Shown: positions 28,863-37,149 of the stretch, in pieces | How positions within the stretch are numbered: the stretch's first letter is position 1 | Layout: every line of letters starts with the position of its first letter | Assembly: GCA_902631125.1 (NCBI GenBank) | Contig: CACOXF010000001.1 | Location: 1 to 42,500, forward strand | Direction: 5' to 3' | Origin: an uncultured Bacteroidota bacterium | GTDB taxonomy: Bacteria; Bacteroidota; Bacteroidia; Flavobacteriales; Flavobacteriaceae | DNA: 42,500 nucleotides | The notes under the pieces: model-generated | What the model was told of the DNA's origin: nothing | Seen by the model: only the letters and a program-made list of their open reading frames with translations | Databases searched by the model: none | Translations under genes and position numbers: made by a program

Positions 28863-29939
28863 ATGAGTCACTCCAAATTTATGAACAAATGTATAGAGCT
28901 GGCACAGCGAGGGCTTGGAAACACCTATCCCAACCCACTCGTTGGGTCTGTCGTTGTGTCCACCAATAAGGTCATTGGGTCGGGTTGGCATCAAAAAGCG
29001 GGAGAAGCACATGCAGAAGTACAAGCCATCCGTTCTGTTTTGGATACTAATGCTTTGCCTAAGTCTACTTTATATGTCAATCTAGAGCCTTGCAGTCATC
29101 ATGGTAAAACCCCACCTTGCACAGATTTAATTATTAAAAGTGGTATTCGGCATGTGGTTGTTGGAATGCTTGATCCCTTTCAAAAAGTAAATGGACAGGG
29201 GGTTCAAAAACTACGCGATGAAGGCATAAAAGTTGACGTTGGCGTGGAAGAGGAGTCTTGCAAAACACTCAACAAACGCTTCCTAACTACAATCAAAAGC
29301 AAACGTCCTTATGTAATTTTAAAATGGGCGCAAACAAAAGATGGTTACATTGCTCCAAAGAATAAAAAAAACAATCAACCTGTTTGGGTCACCAATTCAA
29401 TTTCGAGAACATTAGCACATCAGTGGCGCGCTGAAGAACAATCGATTTTGATTGGGAGACAAACTGCTGTTGACGATAATCCCGCCTTAACCACCAGGCG
29501 AATTGATGGCCCCTCTCCTACTCGTATTGTGATCGACCCAAACGAAATGATAGATCGTAATGCCAAACTATTTACAGCAGATCAAAAAGTGATCATTTAC
29601 ACAAATAATCATTCGCGAGTCGATGAACATATATTCTATGTATCTATAGATTTTTCAGGCAATGTATTGGAACAAATTTTGAGAGACTTACATTTAAAAA
29701 ACATACAATCAGTTTTGGTAGAAGGCGGCACCAAAACGCTTCAGTATTTCATTGATTCTGGTATGTGGGATGAGGCAAAAGTATTTACAGGGCAGGGAAA
29801 ATTTGGAGATGGGGTATTAGCACCAGATATATCATCATTTACTAACGCACCCGTATCGGTTACTAAGTTAAATGGGGATGTTTTGAAAGTATGGGTCAAT
29901 CTGCAGCAGTATCAATTAAAATCTCTTGACAATGCATGA
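28863..29939 (+). CDS. ribD: Bifunctional riboflavin biosynthesis deaminase/reductase RibD
   Basis: 358 residues from ATG 28863 (MSHSKFMNKCIELAQ). An in-frame start at 28803 would run through the promoter and the GNAT 5' end and is rejected. The N-terminal cytidine-deaminase-like domain (about 1-145) has zinc ligands in GEAHAEVQAI and EPCSHHGKTPPCTD. The C-terminal reductase domain (about 150-355) has KWAQTKDGYIAP, WVTNSISR and LVEGGTKTLQYFI. It performs two consecutive steps of riboflavin synthesis. It stands alone, with no rib neighbours in view. Confidence 0.94.
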   Translation: MSHSKFMNKCIELAQRGLGNTYPNPLVGSVVVSTNKVIGSGWHQKAGEAHAEVQAIRSVLDTNALPKSTLYVNLEPCSHHGKTPPCTDLIIKSGIRHVVVGMLDPFQKVNGQGVQKLRDEGIKVDVGVEEESCKTLNKRFLTTIKSKRPYVILKWAQTKDGYIAPKNKKNNQPVWVTNSISRTLAHQWRAEEQSILIGRQTAVDDNPALTTRRIDGPSPTRIVIDPNEMIDRNAKLFTADQKVIIYTNNHSRVDEHIFYVSIDFSGNVLEQILRDLHLKNIQSVLVEGGTKTLQYFIDSGMWDEAKVFTGQGKFGDGVLAPDISSFTNAPVSVTKLNGDVLKVWVNLQQYQLKSLDNA

Positions 29940-30285
29940 TTTTTTTGGTCTCAGTACTTACAAATGTCAATTGGATTTTGGCAGTTTTACAAAGTGTCTT
30001 TCTTGATCATAGATGGAGTAGGAAAAATCAGTAATTGAACTCGGCACTTTATCCATATAGATTTCAATTTCTATCGCATCATCACAATATTAAGGATGTT
30101 TGAACTATGTTGATAGTGATATTACTGGAAGCAGTATGACTCGCATTTGAAGCTATGCAAAAATTAACCCAAAGAAACGCAACCATTCGATTCTTGCAAA
30201 CTCAAAATAAGTTGCTTAACTATCTTGTTGAATTACACCCATTAGGTCAGTTTTTAAATAGCGAGTTTTTAATTTAAAAGTAATT

Positions 30286-30318
30286 TTTTCTTACAAATTA
30301 TATGTATTTTCTTACAAA
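30286..30318 (+). repeat. 12-bp direct repeat, two copies at 21-bp spacing
   Basis: TTTTCTTACAAA is present identically at 30286-30297 and 30307-30318, start to start 21 bp (two helical turns), with AT-only DNA plus one G between them. The position about 170-200 bp upstream of dnaA and the helical phasing suggest a protein-binding site; the binder is unknown. Confidence 0.5.
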
Positions 30319-30408
30319 ATAAAATTGATTTGTTCGTCCATAATATGCACAAAAGTTTCTTAAAATTCAATACTAAAAAAGTTTTTTTTCATTTTTTTTC
30401 AATGCATA

Positions 30409-30436
30409 TTTGTTAAAGAGTTTTAGAAAAACTTTG
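30409..30436 (+). promoter_or_regulatory. Predicted dnaA promoter
   Basis: TTTG (30409-30412), 16 nt, then AAACTTTG (30429-30436), one mismatch to TANNTTTG. The start site would be near 30443, giving a leader of about 47 nt before the dnaA ATG. Spacing is at the short end of what is seen in Bacteroidetes. Confidence 0.35.
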
Positions 30437-30489
30437 TTTTACAGAAGCCCCATTTAAAAACAGAAAAAACAAACAAAAGACGACAAATA

Positions 30490-31917
30490 ATGCAGCAAAA
30501 TGCTGAATCTGTTTGGGAAAAATGCTTGAATTTTGTTGAGGATAATATCGATTCTCAAGCATTCAAAACCTGGTTCAAACCTATTGTGCCAGTTAAACTT
30601 AAAGATAATGCCCTGAACATAGAAGTACCAAGTAAATTCTTCTACGAATGGATTGAAGAGCATTACATCAAAATCCTTAAAACTTCGCTCCATAAAGAAC
30701 TCGGTGATGATGCACGTCTGGTGTACATTATCAGAATGGAAAATACCTACGGTAGTAAACTTCCCTTTACACAAAAAATACCAAGTAGCGGTCGAAAAGG
30801 GATAGATAACCAAAGTATTGAAGCACCAAGTCAAGGGGAAACATCTGAACTTAAAAACCCATTTATCATACCTGGAATTCGCAACCTCAAAATTGAATCT
30901 CAATTAAATGCCAACTATAATTTTGACAATTTTTTGGAAGGCGACTCCAACCGACTTGCAAGATCTGCTGGTATTGCAGTAGCAAATCGACCAGGGGGTA
31001 CTTCCTTTAACCCGTTACTTATTTTTGGAGGAGTTGGGTTGGGAAAAACACACCTTGCGCATGCCATTGGCGTTCAAGTCAAAGAAAATTATCCTGAAAA
31101 AACTGTGCTCTATATCTCTGCTGAAAAATTTACACAGCAATACATTGACGCTATTAAGAAAAACAGTAGAAATGACTTCATTCACTTCTACCAACTGATC
31201 GATGTGTTAATTATTGACGACGTGCAGTTTTTTTCAGGAAAATCTGGGACGCAAGATGTGTTCTTCCATATTTTCAACCACCTACATCAAAATGGAAAAC
31301 AGGTTATCCTAACTTCTGACAAAGCACCAGTTGATATGCAAGACATAGAGCAGCGATTACTCTCCCGATTTAAATGGGGGCTTTCTGCTGAACTCCAAAA
31401 ACCTGATTATGAAACTCGTGTTTCAATTCTAAAAAACAAATTGTACAGAGATGGTGTTGAATTGTCAGACGACATTATTTCGTATGTGGCCAAATCAGTT
31501 AAAACAAACATTCGTGAGCTTGAAGGAGCTGTCATCTCATTGATTGCGCAGTCTTCCTTCAACAAACTTGAAGTAACACCTGAACTTACCAAGCGAGTTG
31601 TTGAGAAATTTGTCAGAAATACGAAAAGAGAAATTTCAATCGACTACATCCAAAAAGTGGTTTCCGACTATTTCAAAATGGATGTGATAACACTTCAGTC
31701 AAAAACACGTAAACGCCACATTGTGCAAGCAAGACAGTTAGCTATGTTTTTTGCCAAAAAACTAACCAAGGCTTCTTTAGCCAACATCGGTCAGCAAATT
31801 GGTCATCGCGATCATGCGACAGTGCTGCACGCTTGCAAAACAGTTGACAACTTGGCATTTACCGACAAACAATTTCGCAAATACGTCGAAGACCTTTCCA
31901 AAAAATTCTCGAACTAA
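30490..31917 (+). CDS. dnaA: Chromosomal replication initiator DnaA
   Basis: 475 residues. Domain I (about 1-85) begins SVWEKCLNFVEDNIDSQAF, followed by a linker. The AAA+ domain III has YNFDNFLEGDSNRLA, Walker A GGVGLGKTHLAHA and Walker B VLIIDDVQFF. Domain IV is the DNA-binding helix-turn-helix with the signature IGHRDHATVLHACKTV. It binds DnaA boxes and opens oriC. ATG at 30490. It is followed 5 bp later by a phosphatase gene. Confidence 0.98.
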   Translation: MQQNAESVWEKCLNFVEDNIDSQAFKTWFKPIVPVKLKDNALNIEVPSKFFYEWIEEHYIKILKTSLHKELGDDARLVYIIRMENTYGSKLPFTQKIPSSGRKGIDNQSIEAPSQGETSELKNPFIIPGIRNLKIESQLNANYNFDNFLEGDSNRLARSAGIAVANRPGGTSFNPLLIFGGVGLGKTHLAHAIGVQVKENYPEKTVLYISAEKFTQQYIDAIKKNSRNDFIHFYQLIDVLIIDDVQFFSGKSGTQDVFFHIFNHLHQNGKQVILTSDKAPVDMQDIEQRLLSRFKWGLSAELQKPDYETRVSILKNKLYRDGVELSDDIISYVAKSVKTNIRELEGAVISLIAQSSFNKLEVTPELTKRVVEKFVRNTKREISIDYIQKVVSDYFKMDVITLQSKTRKRHIVQARQLAMFFAKKLTKASLANIGQQIGHRDHATVLHACKTVDNLAFTDKQFRKYVEDLSKKFSN

Positions 31918-31922
31918 AATCC

Positions 31923-32381
31923 ATGGCCAAGCGTATCCTCATGGTGTGCTTGGGAAATATCTGTCGTTCCCCACTCGCCCATGGCATTATGGCTCAAATG
32001 CTTCCTGACTCTTTTGTTGATTCCGCAGGAACTGGTCTATATCATATTGGTAGTCCACCTGATCCTAGATCGATTGAAGTTGCCAAGCTAAATGAAATCG
32101 ATATTCAATATCAAAGTTCACGGCAATTTGAACCCAAGGATTTTGGCGATTTTGATCATATCTATGTTATGGATCGACAGAACTACAGAGACGTTGTTGC
32201 AAAGGCCAAGACCCTTGATGAAGTTAATAAAGTAGAGTTGCTTTGTGAAGCAGCAGACATGGGTTCAGTTCCTGTACCTGACCCCTATTATGGTAATGAC
32301 GATGGGTTTCAAAAAGTATTTGATTTGGTCAATAATGCATGTGGTCGTATTGTAAAGAAATTGGAGGAAAACGATGCATAA
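31923..32381 (+). CDS. Low-molecular-weight protein-tyrosine phosphatase
   Basis: 152 residues, the usual size. The P-loop C-x5-R near the N-terminus is VCLGNICRSP (Cys9, Arg15), and the general acid Asp is in PDPYYG. It dephosphorylates phosphotyrosine or small phosphomonoesters in the cytoplasm; the physiological substrate is not indicated by the sequence. It lies 5 bp after dnaA and overlaps the next gene by 8 bp. I recall the dnaA-phosphatase-methylase order from other Flavobacteriia. Confidence 0.93.
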   Translation: MAKRILMVCLGNICRSPLAHGIMAQMLPDSFVDSAGTGLYHIGSPPDPRSIEVAKLNEIDIQYQSSRQFEPKDFGDFDHIYVMDRQNYRDVVAKAKTLDEVNKVELLCEAADMGSVPVPDPYYGNDDGFQKVFDLVNNACGRIVKKLEENDA

Positions 32382-33111
32382 ATCTACTGCAAAGCTTTAT
32401 TTGATTCCAAACACCCTAGGTCACAACACACCCAGTGACGTGATGTCTCAGTCCATTGGAAAAATCATAGCGTCGATTGATTATTTTGTTTTTGAGAAAG
32501 AAAAAATCGGTCGTTCATATATCAAAAGTTGGTGTCCTAACAAATCGCAAGATAAGCTTAATGTTTTAACACTTAACAAACAAACAACCCAACAGGATTT
32601 GATCATGATACTAGACCCTTGCATGGCAGGGCATGACATGGCTCTCATCTCTGATTCTGGCTGCCCTTGCTTGGCCGACCCAGGCGCCGATTTGGTGCTA
32701 CTTGCACATCAATCTCAAATTGAGGTTTGCCCACTTGTGGGGCCTTCTTCCATTCTTTTAGCTCTGATGGCATCTGGATTGAACGGACAGCAATTTGCAT
32801 TTCATGGCTATCTCCCAATTGACAAGCAAGCTTGTAAAAAGGCAATCAAAAAATATGAACGCCTTTCTTTTCAAAACAATCAAACACAAATTTTTATTGA
32901 AACGCCATATCGCAATATGCGTTGCTTTGAAATGCTGATCGAGCAACTGTATCCTCATACCTTATTAAGTGTGGCATGCGACTTGAATCTATCTACAGAA
33001 ATGATACGGACAAAATCAATTTCTGAATGGACAAAAGGAGAACTTGATCTTCATAAGCGACCATGCATCTTTTTGTACATACAACCTAACGCATTATGCG
33101 ACTCTTATTGA
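32374..33111 (+). CDS. RsmI-like SAM-dependent methyltransferase (tetrapyrrole methylase fold)
   Basis: 245 residues, shorter than typical RsmI (about 280). Family blocks seen are LISDSGCPCLADPGADLVLLAH, PLVGPSSILLALMASGLNGQQFAFHGYLP, and IFIETPYRNMRCFEML. The usual N-terminal LYVVATPIGN is replaced by LYLIPNTLGHN, so its first substrate-facing loop differs. Canonical RsmI 2'-O-methylates C1402 of 16S rRNA; whether this short form does so is uncertain. It overlaps the phosphatase gene by 8 bp and runs 26 bp into the convergent mltG. Confidence 0.82.
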   Translation: MHKSTAKLYLIPNTLGHNTPSDVMSQSIGKIIASIDYFVFEKEKIGRSYIKSWCPNKSQDKLNVLTLNKQTTQQDLIMILDPCMAGHDMALISDSGCPCLADPGADLVLLAHQSQIEVCPLVGPSSILLALMASGLNGQQFAFHGYLPIDKQACKKAIKKYERLSFQNNQTQIFIETPYRNMRCFEMLIEQLYPHTLLSVACDLNLSTEMIRTKSISEWTKGELDLHKRPCIFLYIQPNALCDSY

Positions 33112-34120
33112 GCCAGCGTATATACATATCCCGATTTGCTAGGTGTTGCTTGTAAGTACTCGCAAATAAATGATAACCAACTTTGTTTGGGTCAGCAACA
33201 AAATAGAGATAATTGTGAGACTCTGAATTGAGAACTGCATCTATTGAACTCACGTCTGGCATTGTGATGGGGCCAGGGGGTAATCCACTTTTTCTGTAAG
33301 TATTATAAGGCGAGTTGATTTGTAAATCTTTATAAAGAACACGCCGTACAACCAAATCGAAATCATTGGCCTTACGCTTCATGGCATAAACAACTGTTGG
33401 ATCAGCTTGTAATTTCATGCCCTTTCGCAACCGATTGAGATATACCCCTGCCACACGAGGACGCTCATCTACTTTTTTAGATTCCTCATTGACAATAGCA
33501 GCAAGACTAATCACTTCAACTCTGCTGAGATTGAGTTTTTTGCGCTTTTCTTCTCTGTAAGTGTTCCAAAATCGATCATTTTCAACCCGCATGCGATCGC
33601 AAAAATCAGCTGCTGATATGTTCCAATACATCTCGTAGGAGTTTGGTAAAAACAAACTCAACAGTTCGTCACTACTTAGATTCACATCAGTTGAGAAACG
33701 TTCACTTTTGATTTCATTTAAAATTGTAAGACTATCTATTTCGAGTTGTTTACCAACACGTCCCGCCAAGTGCTCAACTGTTTGTTGATTGTTAAAAACA
33801 ACATGAATTGGTGTATTTCCTGAACGCAAAGTGTTGATTATTTTATGGTTACCCATACTTGGCTTGATCTTAAAATGACCTACTCGAGGTGTGTCGAAAC
33901 GTTTGGCGATTGCAGCCAACGAAAAAGTGGTTGAACTTTTGATATGGGGTTTTATCATCTCTTTGAACTCATCAAAAGTGGTTCCAGTTGGCACAAAAAT
34001 CGACTGACCTTGGTCATCAACGCTGGCGTTGGGAAAGTAAAACACAATAATATAAATAAAAACAAGTATCACGACAGAGAATATTGCAAATTTAAAATAC
34101 TGTTTGATCGATTGTAACAT
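33086..34120 (-). CDS. mltG: Endolytic murein transglycosylase MltG
   Basis: 344 residues. One N-terminal membrane anchor (about 10-29, FAIFSVVILVFIYIIVFY), then the extracytoplasmic YceG-like domain. Family blocks include FLPNSYEMYWN, the glutamate-rich active-site segment AAIVNEESKKVDERPRVAGVYLNRL, LQADPTVVYA, and INSPYNTYRKSGLPPGPI. It cleaves nascent glycan strands and so sets their length. It lies 3 bp after dapF, pairing precursor supply with glycan processing, and its 3' end overlaps the RsmI-like gene. Confidence 0.94.
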   Translation of the reverse strand: MLQSIKQYFKFAIFSVVILVFIYIIVFYFPNASVDDQGQSIFVPTGTTFDEFKEMIKPHIKSSTTFSLAAIAKRFDTPRVGHFKIKPSMGNHKIINTLRSGNTPIHVVFNNQQTVEHLAGRVGKQLEIDSLTILNEIKSERFSTDVNLSSDELLSLFLPNSYEMYWNISAADFCDRMRVENDRFWNTYREEKRKKLNLSRVEVISLAAIVNEESKKVDERPRVAGVYLNRLRKGMKLQADPTVVYAMKRKANDFDLVVRRVLYKDLQINSPYNTYRKSGLPPGPITMPDVSSIDAVLNSESHNYLYFVADPNKVGYHLFASTYKQHLANRDMYIRWLNKSRIMR

Positions 34121-34123
34121 TGA

Positions 34124-34903
34124 CTAATAATATATTGTTCCGCTGTATACCAACTCGGTTGGACCTGTTAAAATAATATCAGTAAAGCTATCTTTTTGCT
34201 TTTGAAAATTTACTGTTAAAAATCCACCCAATGTCTGAACTTGAATGTGATTGAGATTAATTTTGTCGGTTGAAAACGCTGCCAAGGCAGCAGCAATAAC
34301 GCCTGTACCGCATGATAAAGTTTCGTCTTCAACACCCCTTTCAAAAGTCCGAACAGTAATGTGATCTTCACTGTCAACACAAACAAAATTGACATTGGAC
34401 CCTTTTTCGCCATAAGTCTCATTATGAGCAATTAATGCACCCTCGGTAAGTACATCTAATTTTTTCGTGCTAGCCACAAACATTACGTGGTGTGGCGAAC
34501 CGGTATCTAAAAAAACATGTTTTGGATAGATTGAAATATTATTGACATCTGCAATAGATAGTGAAACCACATTATCAACGATTGTTGCTTCGTGAAGTCC
34601 GTCATAGGCTGAAAAAACAGTTTTACTGTCAATGATCTCCAATTTTTTTGCGAAAGCAACAATACACCTTGCCCCATTACCACAAAAAGATCCGGGTTTT
34701 CCATCGGCATTAAAGTAATGCATTAAAAAATCGACTTTATTGTGGTTTTGTAGTAGAATTATGCCATCAGCCCCAATGCCAAAGCGACGATCGCAAAGGG
34801 TTGCAATCAGTTCGTGATTAGAACGAGGAAAATTGTCATTGCGATTGTCGATCATCACAAAATCATTTCCTGTACCTTGGTATTTATAGAAAGGAATGTT
34901 CAC
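34124..34903 (-). CDS. dapF: Diaminopimelate epimerase
   Basis: 259 residues beginning with a GTG codon at 34903; the canonical N-terminus FYKYQGTGNDFVMIDNR follows, and no ATG is in frame there. The two catalytic cysteines lie in GSFCGNGARC and LSCGTGV. It converts LL- to meso-diaminopimelate, the peptidoglycan cross-linker and lysine precursor. It is followed by mltG after 3 bp. It is divergent from the HtrA gene, with about 106 bp between starts. Confidence 0.94.
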   Translation of the reverse strand: MNIPFYKYQGTGNDFVMIDNRNDNFPRSNHELIATLCDRRFGIGADGIILLQNHNKVDFLMHYFNADGKPGSFCGNGARCIVAFAKKLEIIDSKTVFSAYDGLHEATIVDNVVSLSIADVNNISIYPKHVFLDTGSPHHVMFVASTKKLDVLTEGALIAHNETYGEKGSNVNFVCVDSEDHITVRTFERGVEDETLSCGTGVIAAALAAFSTDKINLNHIQVQTLGGFLTVNFQKQKDSFTDIILTGPTELVYSGTIYY

Positions 34904-34983
34904 GACGTAAAGATATTGCTAAATTTTTATACAAAAGGATGTTAAATTGAAGTTAAAAAATTAAAATTTGGCATGAAATCTGC

Positions 34984-34991
34984 TAATTTTG
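34984..34991 (+). promoter_or_regulatory. Possible -7 promoter box of the HtrA gene
   Basis: TAATTTTG is an exact TANNTTTG match ending 18 bp before the ATG at 35010. A TTTG at 34967-34970 is only 13 nt upstream, shorter than the usual spacing, so the -33 part is doubtful. Confidence 0.35.
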
Positions 34992-35009
34992 TTGCAAAAA
35001 TAAATTGTT

Positions 35010-36398
35010 ATGCCATCGTTATATCGTCAATTATTACTTTCATTTACAACTGCTTTATTTCTTGTAAGTGTTTATCACTTTTCTTTTTCAACGACTGAAG
35101 TCATTGTTACACAACCAGCAACGCCTATGGTAGAAACATCCTATTCGACACCAGTTTTTGTCAGGGATTCAGCAGAAAACACTGACTTTACAGTGGCTGT
35201 TGACCGTACAATCGACGCTGTTGTTCATATTACAAACACAGCAAAAAACAACACACAATCATACAGTTTATGGGATTTGTTCAATGATTCTCCAAAAAAT
35301 TACCCTCGTATTGGAATGGGGTCTGGTGTTATTGTTTCTCCAGATGGATACTTGATTACCAACAATCACGTGATTGAAGACGCAGACCAAATTGAAGTCA
35401 CAACAAATGACAATCGTGTTTTTGCTGCCGATTTGATTGGTACTGATCCGAGCTCAGATATCGCAGTATTGAAAATTATTGGTTCTGAACCTTTCCCATA
35501 CGTTCGTTTTGCAGATTCTGATCAAACCCGCATTGGTGAATGGGTTCTTGCAGTTGGCAATCCTTTTAACCTAAATTCAACAGTGACTGCTGGAATTATC
35601 AGCGCAAAGGCACGTGACCTTAACCCCTATGATGCTTCAAACCAATCGTTTATACAAACCGATGCTGCTGTAAATTCGGGAAATAGTGGAGGTGCTTTGG
35701 TCAACACCTATGGTGATTTGATTGGCATCAACACAGCAATTACCAGTAATGGGATGGGTACTTTTATTGGATATTCTTTTGCAGTGCCAAGTAATATCGC
35801 AAAAAAGGTCTATGAAGATATCATCGAATATGGTGGTGTGCAAAAAGCGCTACTGGGTGTGAGTGGAAATGGGATTAACAATCGGTTTTCAAAAGATTAT
35901 AATCTTGACACAACAGAAGGTTTTTACATCGCTAACGTGGAAGACGGGATGGGTGCCAAAGAAGCTGGATTGAGAGCAGAAGACATTATAATTGGTGTGG
36001 ACAATACCGAAGTCCGTTCCTTTGCTGATATGACTGGCTACCTCAACAGTAAGCGACCTGGCGATAAAGTAAAAGTTACCTATTTGCGAAACGGAAATAA
36101 GCAAACAACTGAAGTCACACTTAAGCCAAATCCATTTGTTGAATATTTTGGCATGCGCCTAAAAGACATCACACCCTCTGAGGCCAAGACCTTTAATGTT
36201 ACTAGTGGAGTAAAAATTGTCAGTAACCGAAATGAGCGCTTGCGCAGACGTGGAATTGGTCAAGGGATACTCATTCAATCAATCAATGGCATCGAAATCC
36301 AATCTACTGAAAACTTGTTAAAAATCAATGAAAGTGAGATTTATGAAATCAAATTTATGAATGAGAAACAGGAAAGTTTTCGGTTCTTTTTCGATTGA
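35010..36398 (+). CDS. Do/HtrA-family periplasmic serine protease
   Basis: 462 residues. The N-terminal signal or anchor helix is at about 8-26. The trypsin-like domain has the complete triad: His120 (TNNHVIED), Asp150 (DPSSDIAVLKI) and Ser226 (NSGNSGGAL). One clear PDZ domain follows (about 275-370: LLGVSGNGI ... GMGAKEAGLRAEDIIIGV ... RPGDKVKVTYLRNG), then a shorter, degenerate second PDZ-like part to the end. It degrades or refolds damaged envelope proteins. DegP, DegQ and DegS types cannot be told apart here. It precedes trmD by 61 bp, in the same direction. Confidence 0.94.
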   Translation: MPSLYRQLLLSFTTALFLVSVYHFSFSTTEVIVTQPATPMVETSYSTPVFVRDSAENTDFTVAVDRTIDAVVHITNTAKNNTQSYSLWDLFNDSPKNYPRIGMGSGVIVSPDGYLITNNHVIEDADQIEVTTNDNRVFAADLIGTDPSSDIAVLKIIGSEPFPYVRFADSDQTRIGEWVLAVGNPFNLNSTVTAGIISAKARDLNPYDASNQSFIQTDAAVNSGNSGGALVNTYGDLIGINTAITSNGMGTFIGYSFAVPSNIAKKVYEDIIEYGGVQKALLGVSGNGINNRFSKDYNLDTTEGFYIANVEDGMGAKEAGLRAEDIIIGVDNTEVRSFADMTGYLNSKRPGDKVKVTYLRNGNKQTTEVTLKPNPFVEYFGMRLKDITPSEAKTFNVTSGVKIVSNRNERLRRRGIGQGILIQSINGIEIQSTENLLKINESEIYEIKFMNEKQESFRFFFD

Positions 36399-36459
36399 TT
36401 AAATCTATATCAATCCACTGTACTGGTGTTTTTAGACAAGCCATTTAAAATTTTGCCTA

Positions 36460-37131
36460 ATGCGCATTGACATACTTTCTGTTGTTCCTGAACTTTTATC
36501 GAGTCCATTTGGTGCATCCATACTCAAGCGTGCTCAAGAGGCAAAGCTAGTTGAGGTTCATGTCCATAATATTAGAGATTATTCATCGAATCGCTACAAA
36601 CAGGTAGATGATTATCCTTATGGTGGCGGTGCTGGTATGGTATTGATGATTGAACCTATCGCTAAATGCATCGAATCCCTTCAAGCAAAACTAAAGTATG
36701 ATGCCGTAGTTTATATGACACCAGATGGAAAACAACTCAAACAAAAAACTGCGAATCAATTTTCGCTATTTAATAATATCATCATTTTATGTGGTCATTA
36801 CAAAGGGGTCGATCAGCGTGTGAGAGATTTGTTTATAACAGATGAAATTTCTGTTGGGGATTATGTTTTGTCTGGTGGAGAACTTGCAGCAGCTGTGTTT
36901 TGTGATGCCCTGATTCGATTGATCCCAGGGGTTCTTGGCAACGAAACCTCTGCACTCTCTGATTCTTTTCAAGACAACTTGCTAGCCCCTCCCATATACA
37001 CGCGCCCTGCCGATTACAAAGGACATCTAGTTCCTGACATACTCACGTCTGGAAATACACAAAAAGTAGAGCAATGGCGTGAAGACCAAGCTTTGAAGCA
37101 AACAAAAAAACTTCGCCCAGATTTATTTTAG
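36460..37131 (+). CDS. trmD: tRNA (guanine-37-N1)-methyltransferase
   Basis: 223 residues, SPOUT fold. Motifs are MRIDILSVVPELL, DDYPYGGGAGMVLMIEP, ILCGHYKGVDQRV, DEISVGDYVLSGGELAA (the knot and SAM site) and YTRPADYKGHLVPDIL. It forms m1G37 in tRNAs and so prevents frameshifting. Usual partners rimM, rpsP and rplS are not adjacent; here it sits between the HtrA protease and an exported Asp-box protein. Confidence 0.96.
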   Translation: MRIDILSVVPELLSSPFGASILKRAQEAKLVEVHVHNIRDYSSNRYKQVDDYPYGGGAGMVLMIEPIAKCIESLQAKLKYDAVVYMTPDGKQLKQKTANQFSLFNNIIILCGHYKGVDQRVRDLFITDEISVGDYVLSGGELAAAVFCDALIRLIPGVLGNETSALSDSFQDNLLAPPIYTRPADYKGHLVPDILTSGNTQKVEQWREDQALKQTKKLRPDLF

Positions 37132-37149
37132 TATATTCACAAAAATATT

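Larger units (their letters stand above)
29940..30489 (+). other. 550-bp intergenic region upstream of dnaA; no confident gene
   Basis: I see no family-like coding sequence on either strand. A 40-codon frame starting MQKLTQRNATIRFLQ (30155-30277) is open but unrecognised and may be chance. One DnaA-box-like 9-mer, TTATCCATA, lies at 30049-30057. Two direct copies of TTTTCTTACAAA occur 21 bp apart at 30286 and 30307. The right half (30270-30430) is very AT-rich with long T tracts. The region could hold regulatory sites or an origin next to dnaA, but the evidence is thin. Confidence 0.4.

Noticed and set aside
30454-30903. 149-codon minus-strand frame opposite the dnaA start
   Set aside because: Composition is Phe/Cys/Trp-rich nonsense antisense to conserved DnaA domain I-II; no plausible start context.
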